Translations under genes and position numbers: made by a program
DNA from: Streptomyces cellulosae
GTDB lineage: Bacteria; Actinomycetota; Actinomycetes; Streptomycetales; Streptomycetaceae
Reading direction: 5' to 3'
Assembly: GCA_014655195.1 (NCBI GenBank)
Contig: BNBH01000017.1
Location: 95,513-159,512, forward strand
DNA: 64,000 bases
The notes under the pieces: generated by a model
Seen by the model: the letters and a program-made list of their open reading frames with translations, nothing else
Databases searched by the model: none
What the model was told of the DNA's origin: nothing
In this document: positions 8,135-16,240 of the stretch, one piece after another
Numbering within the stretch: position 1 is the first letter of the stretch
Layout of the letters: each line of letters starts with the position of its first letter

Positions 8135-9388
8135 TCAGGAGAGGCCGGAGGCCCAGTCGTAGCCCTTGAGGTACGGGTCCGGCTCGATCGGCGCGCCCGA
8201 GTTCCACACCTCGGTGATCAGGCCGTCCGCGCCGACCTTTCCGATGCGGGCCGTCTTGTGGACGTGCTGGGTGGCGCCGTCGACGGTGACCTTGCCCTCG
8301 GGGGCGTCGAAGGTGATGCCGTCCGCGGCGGCCTTCACGTCGGCCACGTCGAAGGAGCCGGCCTTCTCGACCATCGCCTTCCACAGGTACACGGAGACGT
8401 AGGCGGCCTCCATCGGGTCCGAGGTCGGCTTGTCCTTGCCGTAGGCGGCCTGGTAGGCCTTCACGAACCTGTCGTTCGCGGCGCCGGGGGTGGTCTGGTA
8501 GTAGTTCCAGGCGGTGAGCTGGCCCTCCAGATACTGGGTGCCGATGCTCTTGACCTCCTCCTCGGCGATCGACACCGACAGCACCGGCAGGCTCTTCGCG
8601 GTGAGCCCGGCGGACTTGTACTCCTTGAAGAAGGCGACGTTGCTGTCGCCGTTGAGGGTGTTGAACACGGCGTCCGCGCCGGCGTCCTTCACCTTGTTGA
8701 CGAGGGTGCCGAACTCGGTGGAGCCGAGGGGCGCGTAGTCCTCGCCGACCACCTCCATGCCGTTGGCCTTCACGTACGCGCGGATCTCCTTGTTGGCGGT
8801 GCGGGGGAAGACGTAGTCGCTGCCGACCAGGTACAGCCGGGTGAGGCCCTGCTTCTTGAGGTAGTCGAGGGCGGGCACGATCTGCTGGTTGGTGGTGGCG
8901 CCGACGTAGAAGATGTACGGGGACTGCTCCAGGCCCTCGTACTGCACGGGGTAGAACAGCAGCGACTTGTTGCGCTCGAAGACCGGCTTGACGGCCTTGC
9001 GGCTGGCGGAGGTCCAGCAGCCGAAGGTGGCGGCCACCTTGTCGTCGGTGATCAGGGTCTGCGCCTTCTCGGCGAAGGTGGGCCAGTCGGAGGCGCCGTC
9101 CTGGCTGACCGGCTTCAGCTTCTTGCCGAGGACACCGCCGGCGGCGTTGATCTCCTTGACGGCGAGAAGAAGCGCGTTGTGCACGGTGACTTCACTGATG
9201 GCCATGGTGCCCGACAGTGAATTCAGCAGGCCCACTTTCACGGTGTCGCCGGACGTGTCGGCTTTCGCGCCGGAGGCGGAGGACGTGTCGCTGCCGGTCT
9301 TGGCGCCGCACGCGCCGAGAGCGGCGGAGGTGCCGAGGACGGAGAGGCCGGTCAGAAGACCACGCCTGCTGATACCGATGCCGGACAT
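8135..9388 (-). CDS. urtA: urea/amide-binding lipoprotein UrtA
   Basis: A 417-residue periplasmic-type (type I fold) binding protein. The start at 9388 follows AGGAGGTTCCGC and gives MSGIGISRRGLLTGLS, a twin-arginine signal, ending in the lipobox LGAC (Cys near residue 27), so it is predicted to be Tat-exported and lipid-anchored. The mature part has the Peripla_BP_5 pattern: VKVGLLNSLSGTMAISEVTV, ATFGCWTSASRKAVKPVFE, and YYQTTPGAANDRFVKAYQ. The C-terminal EPDPYLKGYDWAS is characteristic of UrtA. Its ligand is probably urea or a short amide. It heads the urt operon, divergent from a marR gene. No urease genes are in the window. Confidence 0.92.
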   Translation of the reverse strand: MSGIGISRRGLLTGLSVLGTSAALGACGAKTGSDTSSASGAKADTSGDTVKVGLLNSLSGTMAISEVTVHNALLLAVKEINAAGGVLGKKLKPVSQDGASDWPTFAEKAQTLITDDKVAATFGCWTSASRKAVKPVFERNKSLLFYPVQYEGLEQSPYIFYVGATTNQQIVPALDYLKKQGLTRLYLVGSDYVFPRTANKEIRAYVKANGMEVVGEDYAPLGSTEFGTLVNKVKDAGADAVFNTLNGDSNVAFFKEYKSAGLTAKSLPVLSVSIAEEEVKSIGTQYLEGQLTAWNYYQTTPGAANDRFVKAYQAAYGKDKPTSDPMEAAYVSVYLWKAMVEKAGSFDVADVKAAADGITFDAPEGKVTVDGATQHVHKTARIGKVGADGLITEVWNSGAPIEPDPYLKGYDWASGLS

Positions 9389-9612
9389 GCGGAACCTCCT
9401 TGCCCAGAAGGGCGATTGAGGGATGGGAGGACGGAGCGGGGGGACCCTCCGGGCCGGTCGCCGAAGTGCGTCCACAGCCTGGGGCGGAACTGTTTCCCCG
9501 GTGTTTCCGCGCAATTGACGAACCGTATCCAACGGCATTCGGGCGCGCCTTTATTGCTTCCGCGGGAAAGGATCAGTTCGCGTCAATGCGCTGTAACACG
9601 GGTGACGTTGGC

Positions 9613-9650
9613 GGGTACGCTCGACGCGTCCCCAGGGCGGGGACGTACCC
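9613..9650. promoter_or_regulatory. candidate operator between urtA and marR
   Basis: A composite palindrome just upstream of the MarR start: outer arms GGGTAC (9613-9618) and GTACCC (9645-9650), inner arms CGTCCCC (9627-9633) and GGGGACG (9639-9645). It is 25 nt before the marR start codon and in the 286-nt divergent promoter region shared with urtA. MarR regulators commonly bind such palindromes to control their own gene and the divergent one; binding here is inference. Confidence 0.4.
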
Positions 9651-9674
9651 TCTGGACGCATGCTGAGGAGTGCG

Positions 9675-10160
9675 ATGGCGAGGCGGCCCCGGCGGCCCGA
9701 GGAACTGCTTCATCTGCTGACACGGGCCGAGCGTCTCTCGGTGGAGCGGATCCGGTCCGTGCTGGACGAGTTCGGCTGTTCCGTGGAGGCGTGGCGGGTG
9801 CTCGACCTGCTGTCCGACGGCACCGGGCACACCATGACGGCCGTCGCCGGCCACGCGTTCCTGCCGGCGCCGACGCTGACGAAACTGGTCGACCAGCTCG
9901 TCGACCAGAACCTGGTGTTCCGCCGTGTCGACCCGAGGGACCGGCGCCGCGTCCTGGCGCAGCTCACCCCGCGGGGGCTGGAGCGCTGGCAGCAGGTGTC
10001 GGGCGCGGTGCGGGCGCGGTGGACGGAGGCGGGGCCCCTGACCCCGGAAGACGAGGACGTCCTGCGGAGGCTGCTGGCCCGGCTCGGTGACGCGTGGGAG
10101 GAGACGCCGGACGGGGTCACAACAGCTCGTGCGGGGCGCGCAGCTGAGCGAGGACGTTGA
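9675..10160 (+). CDS. MarR-family transcriptional regulator
   Basis: A 161-residue winged-helix regulator. The start at 9675 is preferred over the ATG at 9660 because TGAGGAG lies directly upstream of it. The MarR core is clear: DLLSDGTGHTMTAVAGHAFL (first helices), LPAPTLTKLVDQLVDQNLVF (recognition helix) and RRVDPRDRRRVLAQLTPRG (wing). It is divergent from the urt operon and convergent with the AmiC-like gene, whose 3' end it overlaps by 44 nt, so it probably controls uptake or sensing of urea/amides. The ligand is unknown. Confidence 0.85.
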   Translation: MARRPRRPEELLHLLTRAERLSVERIRSVLDEFGCSVEAWRVLDLLSDGTGHTMTAVAGHAFLPAPTLTKLVDQLVDQNLVFRRVDPRDRRRVLAQLTPRGLERWQQVSGAVRARWTEAGPLTPEDEDVLRRLLARLGDAWEETPDGVTTARAGRAAERGR

Positions 10161-11244
10161 AATCCAGCCCGTCCGCCTGGGCGAGGTAGACGCGCTGGCG
10201 GACATGCCGTCCGTCGAGGCCGAGCAGTCCGCGCGGGCCCTCGTAGCGGACGTCGGCGGCGGTCGCGCCGATGGCGGACACGTCGAGGGTGCGGGCCCGT
10301 TCGACGAGCGCGGCGAGCAGCAGCACGCCTTCGTAGCAGGACTCGCCGAGGCTGCCTGGCACGGGCGCGTCGACGCCGAAGCGGGCGGCGTAACTGCCCT
10401 GGAAGTCGAGGGTGTTGCGGTCGGCGAGCGAGGCGAAGTATCCGGCCGTGCTGAAGAGGTCGACGGAGGCCTCGGGCCCGCCGGCGAGGAGCATGTTCTC
10501 GTCCATCAGCGTCGACAGCCGCAGACAGCGCCGGTCGAGTCCGGCGGCGGCGAACGCGCGGTTGAAGCGGACGGCGTCGCTGCCCACGAGGAGCACGATC
10601 ACCCCGTCGGCGTCGGCGCGCTCGATGCGCCGCAGCAGCGCCGCGAACTCGTGGGCGCCGAGCGGGAGATACGCCTCGCCGCAGACGCGTCCCCGGCTCT
10701 CACGGGCGTAGCGCCGGGCGGCCCGGGCGGTGCGCCGGGGCCACACGTAGTCGTTGCCGACGACGAACCAGCGGCGCACACCTCGCTCCTCGGCGAGCAG
10801 CCGCATCGCGGGCAGCAGCTGCCAGGAGGGCGTCTCGCTCGTGAGGTAGACGCCGTCGGTGCGCTCGCCGCCCTCGTACAGGGCGGTGTAGACGTACGGC
10901 ACGCGGTGCGCGATGCGCGGGGCGACGGCCTGCCGTACGGAGGAGATGTGCCAGCCGGTGACACCGTGCACGGCGCCGGTGGCGACGAGGGCCTCGACCT
11001 CGTCGGCGACCTGCCGTGGCTCGGCGCCGCCGTCGACCTCCAGCAGCCGCAGCTCCCTGCCGAGCACACCGCCGGCCCGGTTGACCTCCTCGGCGGCGAG
11101 CCGCGCGCAGGATTCGCAGGTGGGGCCGAGGATTCCGGCGGGCCCCCGCATCGGGTACACGAGGGCGACGTTCAGCGTCGACCCGTCGGCCGTGAACCAC
11201 TCGGGGACGCGGAGACGGGGCGGCGGCCTGTGCATGGCCCACAT
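10117..11244 (-). CDS. AmiC/UrtA-like type I binding protein without signal peptide
   Basis: About 375 residues of Peripla_BP_5/AmiC type: LNVALVYPMRGPAGILGPTC, AAEEVNRAGGVLGRELRLLE, GVTGWHISSVRQAVAP, RRWFVVGNDYVWPRRT and SLGESCYEGVLLLAALVE. Unlike UrtA there is no signal peptide or lipobox, so it is probably cytoplasmic, like the amide sensor AmiC of Pseudomonas. AmiC normally partners an AmiR antiterminator; here the neighbour is a MarR gene that overlaps its 3' end. The start is uncertain: ATG at 11244 or 11235, or TTG at 11271; none has a strong ribosome-binding site. A sensory role for urea or amides is inference. Confidence 0.8.
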   Translation of the reverse strand: MWAMHRPPPRLRVPEWFTADGSTLNVALVYPMRGPAGILGPTCESCARLAAEEVNRAGGVLGRELRLLEVDGGAEPRQVADEVEALVATGAVHGVTGWHISSVRQAVAPRIAHRVPYVYTALYEGGERTDGVYLTSETPSWQLLPAMRLLAEERGVRRWFVVGNDYVWPRRTARAARRYARESRGRVCGEAYLPLGAHEFAALLRRIERADADGVIVLLVGSDAVRFNRAFAAAGLDRRCLRLSTLMDENMLLAGGPEASVDLFSTAGYFASLADRNTLDFQGSYAARFGVDAPVPGSLGESCYEGVLLLAALVERARTLDVSAIGATAADVRYEGPRGLLGLDGRHVRQRVYLAQADGLDFNVLAQLRAPHELL

Positions 11245-11323
11245 GATGGCGGCCCATGTGGTGCTCCCCAACCGGCGGTTCGCAGGGTGAGACCGCCGGC
11301 CGGGGAGGGCGTGGCGTCCCGGG

Positions 11324-12052
11324 TCAGCCGGAGACGGTGATGGTGGAGCTGCCGCTGCTCTGGTAGCCCTCGGTCGCCAGGATCATGTAGTACCGGAAGT
11401 CACCGAGGTTCATCCCGGCGCGCGCCCAGGCGTCGAAGTGGTTCCCGGTGGTGATGGTGCCGGAGCCGCTGGTCACCTTCTGCTGGCGGACGCTCCAGTA
11501 CTGGTCGAAGGTGCGGGTGCCCTCGACGGAGGGGGCGTTGTACCGGGTCGTCTTGTAGATGTCGTACGTTCCCCCGTCGCTGTAGACGGTGCCCCGGAAC
11601 TCACCCGTGGGCCGGTAGCTGCCCCAGTTGTCGACGATGTAGTACTCGACGAGCGGGTTGGAGGTCCAGCCGTAGAGGCAGCCGTAGCCGTTGCCCGACG
11701 GGTTGAACCAGCCGTTGTACCGGACGGTCCGGCGCCCGCCGTTGGCCCAGCCCTTGCCGGCCACGAAGTTGCCGCAGTTGGTCCACCGCGTGCTGTAGCT
11801 GCCGCCGCCGTTGAGCGTCATGGAGACGGAGCCGCCGCCGTCGGTCCAGAACGAGTAGTACATGCCGTCGTACCCGGTCTGGTTGGTGGTGATGGTGGTG
11901 GCGGCGTGCGCGGTGCCGGGCAGCAGCAGCCCGGACCCGGCGACGGCCGCGGCGGCGGTCGCACCGGTGCCGACGAGGAAACCGCGCCGGCTCAGGCCCA
12001 TGAAGGGGGGCGGGTTCTGCTCGGACTCGTACCGCTTGCCGTCCTGGTTCAT
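11324..12052 (-). CDS. secreted GH11 endo-1,4-beta-xylanase (XlnC-like)
   Basis: A 242-residue precursor starting at 12052 after GGGAGGACGC. The signal peptide is long with a twin-arginine motif (GLSRRGFLVGTG, residues 19-30) and a likely cut after GTAHA (about residue 50), predicting Tat export. The mature part is a complete single GH11 jelly roll: YDGMYYSFWTDGGGSVSMTL, YNGWFNPSGNGYGCLYGWTS, catalytic nucleophile Glu in PLVEYYIVDNWG and acid/base Glu in ILATEGYQSSGSS. It has no carbohydrate-binding module, matching XlnC-type rather than XlnB-type Streptomyces enzymes. It hydrolyses xylan outside the cell. It stands alone, preceded by a long regulatory region with CGAAA/TTTCG motifs. Confidence 0.93.
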   Translation of the reverse strand: MNQDGKRYESEQNPPPFMGLSRRGFLVGTGATAAAAVAGSGLLLPGTAHAATTITTNQTGYDGMYYSFWTDGGGSVSMTLNGGGSYSTRWTNCGNFVAGKGWANGGRRTVRYNGWFNPSGNGYGCLYGWTSNPLVEYYIVDNWGSYRPTGEFRGTVYSDGGTYDIYKTTRYNAPSVEGTRTFDQYWSVRQQKVTSGSGTITTGNHFDAWARAGMNLGDFRYYMILATEGYQSSGSSTITVSG

Positions 12053-12208
12053 GCGTCCTCCCGATGAAGGCTGGTGGGGGGCCGGGCGGCTGGTGCCACC
12101 CGCTGCCTTGCAGGGCCGACCTCCGTGGCCCAAGTGACGCCCGGAGCACGGGGGTTGGCTGTCGTGCGGTGGCCACAGTGTTCGTAGGGCGACATGGGCG
12201 TGTCAACA

Positions 12209-12366
12209 GTTTCGGCAAGCTTTCGGAAACTTCGTCTTCACACTTCGGGGTTGGAGCGATTCATTGGCGCAGGTCACCCGGCATGGCGGCCGCACACCCT
12301 CACACGGGTGCATGCATGACCAAGCGATCGACTCGCAAGCACCTGCACCGGCAACGAAAGTTTCGT
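12209..12366. promoter_or_regulatory. CGAAA/TTTCG operator-like motifs upstream of the xylanase
   Basis: The perfect inverted repeat ACGAAA-G-TTTCGT lies at 12354-12366, and further TTTCG/GAAAC half-sites cluster at 12209-12235, where TTTCGG occurs twice 11 nt apart. Palindromes of the CGAAA-N-TTTCG type have been described upstream of Streptomyces xylanase genes. The sites lie 155-315 bp before the xylanase start. The motif is seen; its role in xylanase control is inferred. Confidence 0.45.
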
Positions 12367-12459
12367 CGCGTCGGACACACCCCCACGGCCGGGCCGCCCC
12401 GCGATGGCGAAGTCCGCCCCGGGACCCACGAAAATCGGCCATCGTCGAGTGCGCGCTAG

Positions 12460-12917
12460 ATCGAGGGTGGCCGGCGCCAGGGCCTGTGGATCGAGGAGCG
12501 GCTCGGGCGTCCGGTCGTCCGCGCGTGGAACGCCCTCGTGCAGACGACCCTCGCGGCCAAGGGCAGGCCCGCGGGCGCCGCGGGACGCCTCGCCGTGCCC
12601 GTGGCCGGCACCGATCCGGCCGCCAGGAAGCTGGTCATGGACTGGTCGCCGACACCGGGTTCGACCCGGTCGACGCGGGCACGGCCGACGACGCGTGGCG
12701 CATGCAGGCGAGGACCCCGGCCTACTGCACCGACCTGGACGCCCGGCAGCTCCGCCGGGCCCTCACACTCGCCGATCCCGAGGCCGCGCGGGTACGGCGG
12801 GAGGCGGTACCGGCCGTCATCGGCTCCTGGGCACCGGACGACCGGACCTTCGAGGACATCGTGGCGCTCAACCGCGCGACGTCCGGACTGCACCGGCTCC
12901 TCGGCGAGCACGTCTGA
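12460..12917 (+). pseudogene. NADPH-dependent F420 reductase-like gene, truncated and frameshifted
   Basis: Two overlapping frames reconstruct the C-terminal two thirds of an F420-dependent NADP reductase-like protein. Frame 1 (from 12460) reads WIEERLGRPVVRAWNALVQT and GRLAVPVAGTDPAARKLVMD. Frame 2 continues LVADTGFDPVDAGTADDAWR and TPAYCTDLDARQLRRALTLA. The switch is at about 12640-12644 and corresponds to one lost C. An in-frame TAG at 12457 precedes frame 1, and the N-terminal Rossmann motif is missing. The gene is therefore broken at both levels. The remnant lies convergent with the SpoIIE phosphatase gene. Confidence 0.75.
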
Positions 12918-12939
12918 CCCCATCGCCCGCCGGCCGGGG

Positions 12940-15156
12940 TCACACCCCCTCCGCGGTCACCACCAACGCCGCCTGGTCGTCGTCGACCGTCCGCCCGTTC
13001 GTGAACGCCCGGATGTCCTCCGTCAGCTCCCGGACGATCTCCGCCGCGGTGGGGTGGGCCGGTGTGGAGGCCAGGACCTTGGCCAGGCGGGCGTCCCCGT
13101 ACCGTTCCGTGCCCGCGGTCCGGCACTCCGTGATGCCGTCGGTGTAGAGCACCAGGCTCTCCGTGGGGCGCAGCGTGAAGCGGACCGCGTCGAGGCGGGG
13201 CGGGACGCCGATGCCGATCAGGCCGCCGTGGGCCTCGACCGGGGTCACCGTGTGACCGGAGTCGAGCAGGAGGGGCAGGGTGTGGCCCGCCCGGACCAGT
13301 TCGACGGCGAGGCCGTCCTCGGCCGGCGTGAGATGGCCGTAGACGAGCGTCACGAAGCCGTTGTTCTGCTGGGAGTTGCGGTCGTTCAGCGCTCGGTCGA
13401 CGGCCTTGACGACGGCGACCGGGTCGTCGAGGAGCGGGGCGACGGCGCGGGCCGTGTGCCGGACCAGCGCCGTCGTGGTGGCGGCCTTGGCGCCGCGTCC
13501 GCAGACGTCCCCGAGGACGAAGGACCAACTGCCGTCACCGCGGGGGAAGACGTCGTAGAAGTCGCCGCCGATGTCGAGCCCTTGGCCGGCCGGGTGGTAG
13601 AAGGCCGCCACCTGCGCGCCGGGGACGTCGGGCAGGTCCGGCAGCAGCAGACCGGTCTGGAGGTCGCGGGCGAGGGCGGCGCGCTGCGCGTACTGGCGCG
13701 CGTTGTGCGCGGCCGAGGCGGCGCGGCGGGCCACCTCCTCCGCCAGCGCGATCCGGTGGCCGTCGAGCGCCGCGTCGTCCGTCGCGTAGAGGCTCAGCAC
13801 GCCGAAGGGCTGCTCCCGGTCCATGAGCGGCACGCAGAGGTATCCGGTGACGCCGAGCTCCTTCCACAGTCCGGGGCCTGCCGGGGTGCGGCGGGCGACC
13901 TCGGTGAGGCCGGTGGCCAGGACCCGCGCGACGGCGTCGTCCTCGGTCTCCCGGAAGGTCTCCCGGACGGCATGGGGGGACGCGAGCAGTTCACGGGCGC
14001 GCCCGGTCGTCGCGGCGGCCGCCACCCGGCGCACCCACCCGGCCTCCAGGACGTCCACGGCGGCGAGCGGCGCCAGCGCCGGGACGGACAGCTCGGCCAG
14101 GCGGCGGAGCGTCTGCCCCTCGTCCAGCGGTCCTGACAGCGCCGTGCTGACGGTCAGCAGGTAGGAGAGGTCGTCGCGGGCCGCCTTCTCCCGGGCGTCG
14201 GCCGTGCGTCTGTCCCGCTCGGCGTGGTGCCGTTCGACGGCGAGCGCGGCGGTGTCGACGAACATGGCGGCCAGCGCGAGGTCGGCGTCCTGCGGGGCGC
14301 GCGGTGTGCGGTGGTACATCGCGAACGTGCCCAGCACCCGCCCGTCCCGCCCGAGGATCGGGGTGGACCAGCACGCGGCCAGGCCCGCCCGGGCGGCCAG
14401 CTCACGGTAGTCGTTCCACAGCGGGTCGGTGGCGATGTCGGTGACGATCACCTTCCGGCGCCGGTGCGCGGCCGTGCCGCAGGAGCCGACGCCCTCGCCG
14501 GTGGCGATGCCGTCGATGGCCTGGTTGTAGAAGGCGGGCAGGCTGGGCGCGGCGCCGTGGTGCAGACGCCGGCCCTCCTCGTCGGCGAGCAGCACCGAGA
14601 CGATGACGTCGGGAGACAGCTCCTCGATGACCCGGCACATGCCCTCCAGCACCTCGGGCAGCGGGGCCTGACGGGCGATCTGCTCCAGGAGGGCGCGCTG
14701 CTCGGCGGCCAGCCGCCGGGCGTGCTTGGCCTGGGTGGTCTCGACGCCGATCAGGCGGACGCCGACGACGTTGCCGCCGGTGTCGCGGCGGGCCTCGTAG
14801 GTGAAGTCGAAGTACGCCTCACGGGCCCGGCGGCCGACGCCGATGACGACGCGGGTGTCCCGGCCGACGTGCCGCTCCCCCGTCCGGTAGACCTGGTCGA
14901 GCAGCCGGAGGAAGCCCTGGGCCTCCAGTTCGGGCATCAGATCGCCGAGCGGCACCCCGGTGCGTTCCCGTTGTCCGCCCCCGATGGCGGTGAAGAACGC
15001 AGGGTTCGCGGCCTCCAGCACATGGGCAGGGCCCGCCATGGAGGCGAACAGCGCGGTGGACATGCCGAACAGTACCGACAGGTCGTCGTCGGGGGCCCGT
15101 ACCGCCGGTGACGGGCGTGTCCCCTCCCCTGTCCGCGGTTCCCGCTCAGGTCTCAT
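12940..15156 (-). CDS. PAS-GAF-GAF SpoIIE-type (PP2C) serine phosphatase
   Basis: A 738-residue soluble sensor phosphatase. The start at 15156 follows GGAGGGGACGAG. A PAS-like region (about 20-150: LSVLFGMSTALFASMAGPAH) is followed by a GAF domain (about 180-330: GVGSCGTAAHRRRKVIVTDI), a second GAF (about 370-510: ELGVTGYLCVPLMDREQPFG) and a SpoIIE/PP2C domain (about 520-735) with metal-binding GGDFYDVFPRGDGSWSFVLG and DVCGRGAKAA, and LVLYTDGITE. Such enzymes dephosphorylate STAS anti-sigma antagonists and so release alternative sigma factors. Two STAS genes lie immediately upstream in the same orientation, which are natural candidate substrates. The signal sensed by the GAF/PAS parts is unknown. 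Confidence 0.88.
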   Translation of the reverse strand: MRPEREPRTGEGTRPSPAVRAPDDDLSVLFGMSTALFASMAGPAHVLEAANPAFFTAIGGGQRERTGVPLGDLMPELEAQGFLRLLDQVYRTGERHVGRDTRVVIGVGRRAREAYFDFTYEARRDTGGNVVGVRLIGVETTQAKHARRLAAEQRALLEQIARQAPLPEVLEGMCRVIEELSPDVIVSVLLADEEGRRLHHGAAPSLPAFYNQAIDGIATGEGVGSCGTAAHRRRKVIVTDIATDPLWNDYRELAARAGLAACWSTPILGRDGRVLGTFAMYHRTPRAPQDADLALAAMFVDTAALAVERHHAERDRRTADAREKAARDDLSYLLTVSTALSGPLDEGQTLRRLAELSVPALAPLAAVDVLEAGWVRRVAAAATTGRARELLASPHAVRETFRETEDDAVARVLATGLTEVARRTPAGPGLWKELGVTGYLCVPLMDREQPFGVLSLYATDDAALDGHRIALAEEVARRAASAAHNARQYAQRAALARDLQTGLLLPDLPDVPGAQVAAFYHPAGQGLDIGGDFYDVFPRGDGSWSFVLGDVCGRGAKAATTTALVRHTARAVAPLLDDPVAVVKAVDRALNDRNSQQNNGFVTLVYGHLTPAEDGLAVELVRAGHTLPLLLDSGHTVTPVEAHGGLIGIGVPPRLDAVRFTLRPTESLVLYTDGITECRTAGTERYGDARLAKVLASTPAHPTAAEIVRELTEDIRAFTNGRTVDDDQAALVVTAEGV

Positions 15157-15337
15157 CTCGTCCCCTCCGCCGCCGCGTACGCCGGCCCGGCGCCGCTTCC
15201 CCCCGCCACCGGTCCGTGTTCGCCGCCGGACCGTGTGTCCTGGCGTCCCGGCTGCCCCGGACGGCGCCTCCCATGACGGAATGTGGCGCAACGAACGGGA
15301 GCGGGGCGGGCGGGAACGTTCGCCGGTGACGGGCGGG

Positions 15338-15772
15338 TCATCGGGACGGACCGGTCCCGCCGGACTCGCCGTCCCCGGCGTCGCCCGACTCCCCGGGCTC
15401 CCGCGCGTCCCCGGCGTCCACCGCCGCCAGCGCCTCCGCCACCGTCTCGTGCACAGGCAGCAGCTCGGCGATCCCGGTCACGGTCACCATGCGCACCAGC
15501 CGCTCGGGCACGCTCGCGACCCGCAGCGAGCCGCGCGCCTCCTGCGCGGTGTGCAGCAGGACGATGAGGGTGCTGAGGCCGGTGGAGTCGACGAAGTCCA
15601 CCCCGCCCATGTCCAGAACCAGGTGCCGGGCGCCCTGCGTGAGCGCGGTCAGGGCCTCCGCCCGCAGCAGGGGCGCGGTGTGCAGATCGACGTCTCCGGT
15701 GACGACGACCACGGCTGTGTGCTTGCCGGTGTACCGGACGGTCGTGTCGAGGGCGTCACTCACCTGGGGCAT
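15338..15772 (-). CDS. STAS-domain anti-sigma factor antagonist
   Basis: A 144-residue protein with a single STAS domain: VVVVTGDVDLHTAPLLRAEA, LVLDMGGVDFVDSTGLSTLI and LRVASVPERLVRMVTVTGI. The conserved phosphorylatable Ser lies in VDSTGLS (about residue 64). The last 30 residues are a Gly/Asp/Glu-rich low-complexity tail. It should bind an anti-sigma kinase when unphosphorylated, and would be reset by a SpoIIE phosphatase such as the one 181 nt downstream. A 17-bp triple tandem repeat lies in its upstream region. Confidence 0.88.
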   Translation of the reverse strand: MPQVSDALDTTVRYTGKHTAVVVVTGDVDLHTAPLLRAEALTALTQGARHLVLDMGGVDFVDSTGLSTLIVLLHTAQEARGSLRVASVPERLVRMVTVTGIAELLPVHETVAEALAAVDAGDAREPGESGDAGDGESGGTGPSR

Positions 15773-15848
15773 CTTTCTCGGGCGGTCGGGCTCCGGTACG
15801 GAGTGCGGCGGCGGGCGTCGCCGGCGTACGGAAGTCCGGAGAGGGTGC

Positions 15849-15899
15849 GTGTCCGGAGTGGACGGGTGTCCGGAGCGGGCGGGTGTCCGGAGCGGGCGG
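15849..15899. repeat. three tandem copies of a 17-bp repeat
   Basis: The unit GTGTCCGGAGYGGRCGG occurs at 15849-15865, 15866-15882 and 15883-15899. The last two copies are identical, and the first differs at two positions. A partial GTCCGGAGA copy precedes them at 15834. The array lies 77 bp upstream of the STAS gene start, in the gap between two STAS genes, and could be a regulator-binding array or simply replication slippage. Confidence 0.75.
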
Positions 15900-15929
15900 G
15901 CATCTTGCGGTTTTCCCGGTCCTGGCCGG

Positions 15930-16240
15930 TCAACCCTGCGGCGCGTCCCGGTCGCCGGCGCGGCGGACCGTGGCGAGACCGGCGAGGCCCGACACCGTGA
16001 GCACCGGCTCGAGCAGCGGCGGGACGACGAGTACGAGTCTCTCGGCGTGGGCGAACAGCACGCTCAGCCCCGCGCTGTCGAGGTACTCCACCTCCGTGAG
16101 GTCGACGACGAGGGGGCCGGGGCGGCCGTCCAGGGCCTCGGCGAGACGACCGGCGTTGCTCATGTCGATCTCGCCGCAGACGGCGAGACGTTCGGCGCCG
16201 TCGGACCCCGTCCGGGCGCGAGCGTGAGCGGGGTTGTCAT
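15930..16240 (-). pseudogene. second STAS anti-anti-sigma gene, interrupted by a frameshift
   Basis: The 3' part (from ATG 16163) encodes GRLAEALDGRPGPLVVDLTE and VEYLDSAGLSVLFAHAERL, a clear STAS core with its conserved Ser, but this 77-residue frame lacks the first beta strand. The same frame continues upstream without a start codon (AHARARTGSDGAERLAVCGE then ID) and hits TGA just before 16240. The natural start, ATG 16238-16240, overlaps the stop of the hybrid phosphatase gene (TGATG) but reads MTTPLTLAPGRG and ends at a TGA after 26 codons. One base lost near 16205-16220 explains both frames. A short internal product from 16163 remains possible; a sequencing error is the alternative. Confidence 0.7.

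Noticed and set aside
15834..15900. CRISPR-like array
   Set aside because: The 17-bp repeats are contiguous, without spacers, and no cas genes are present.
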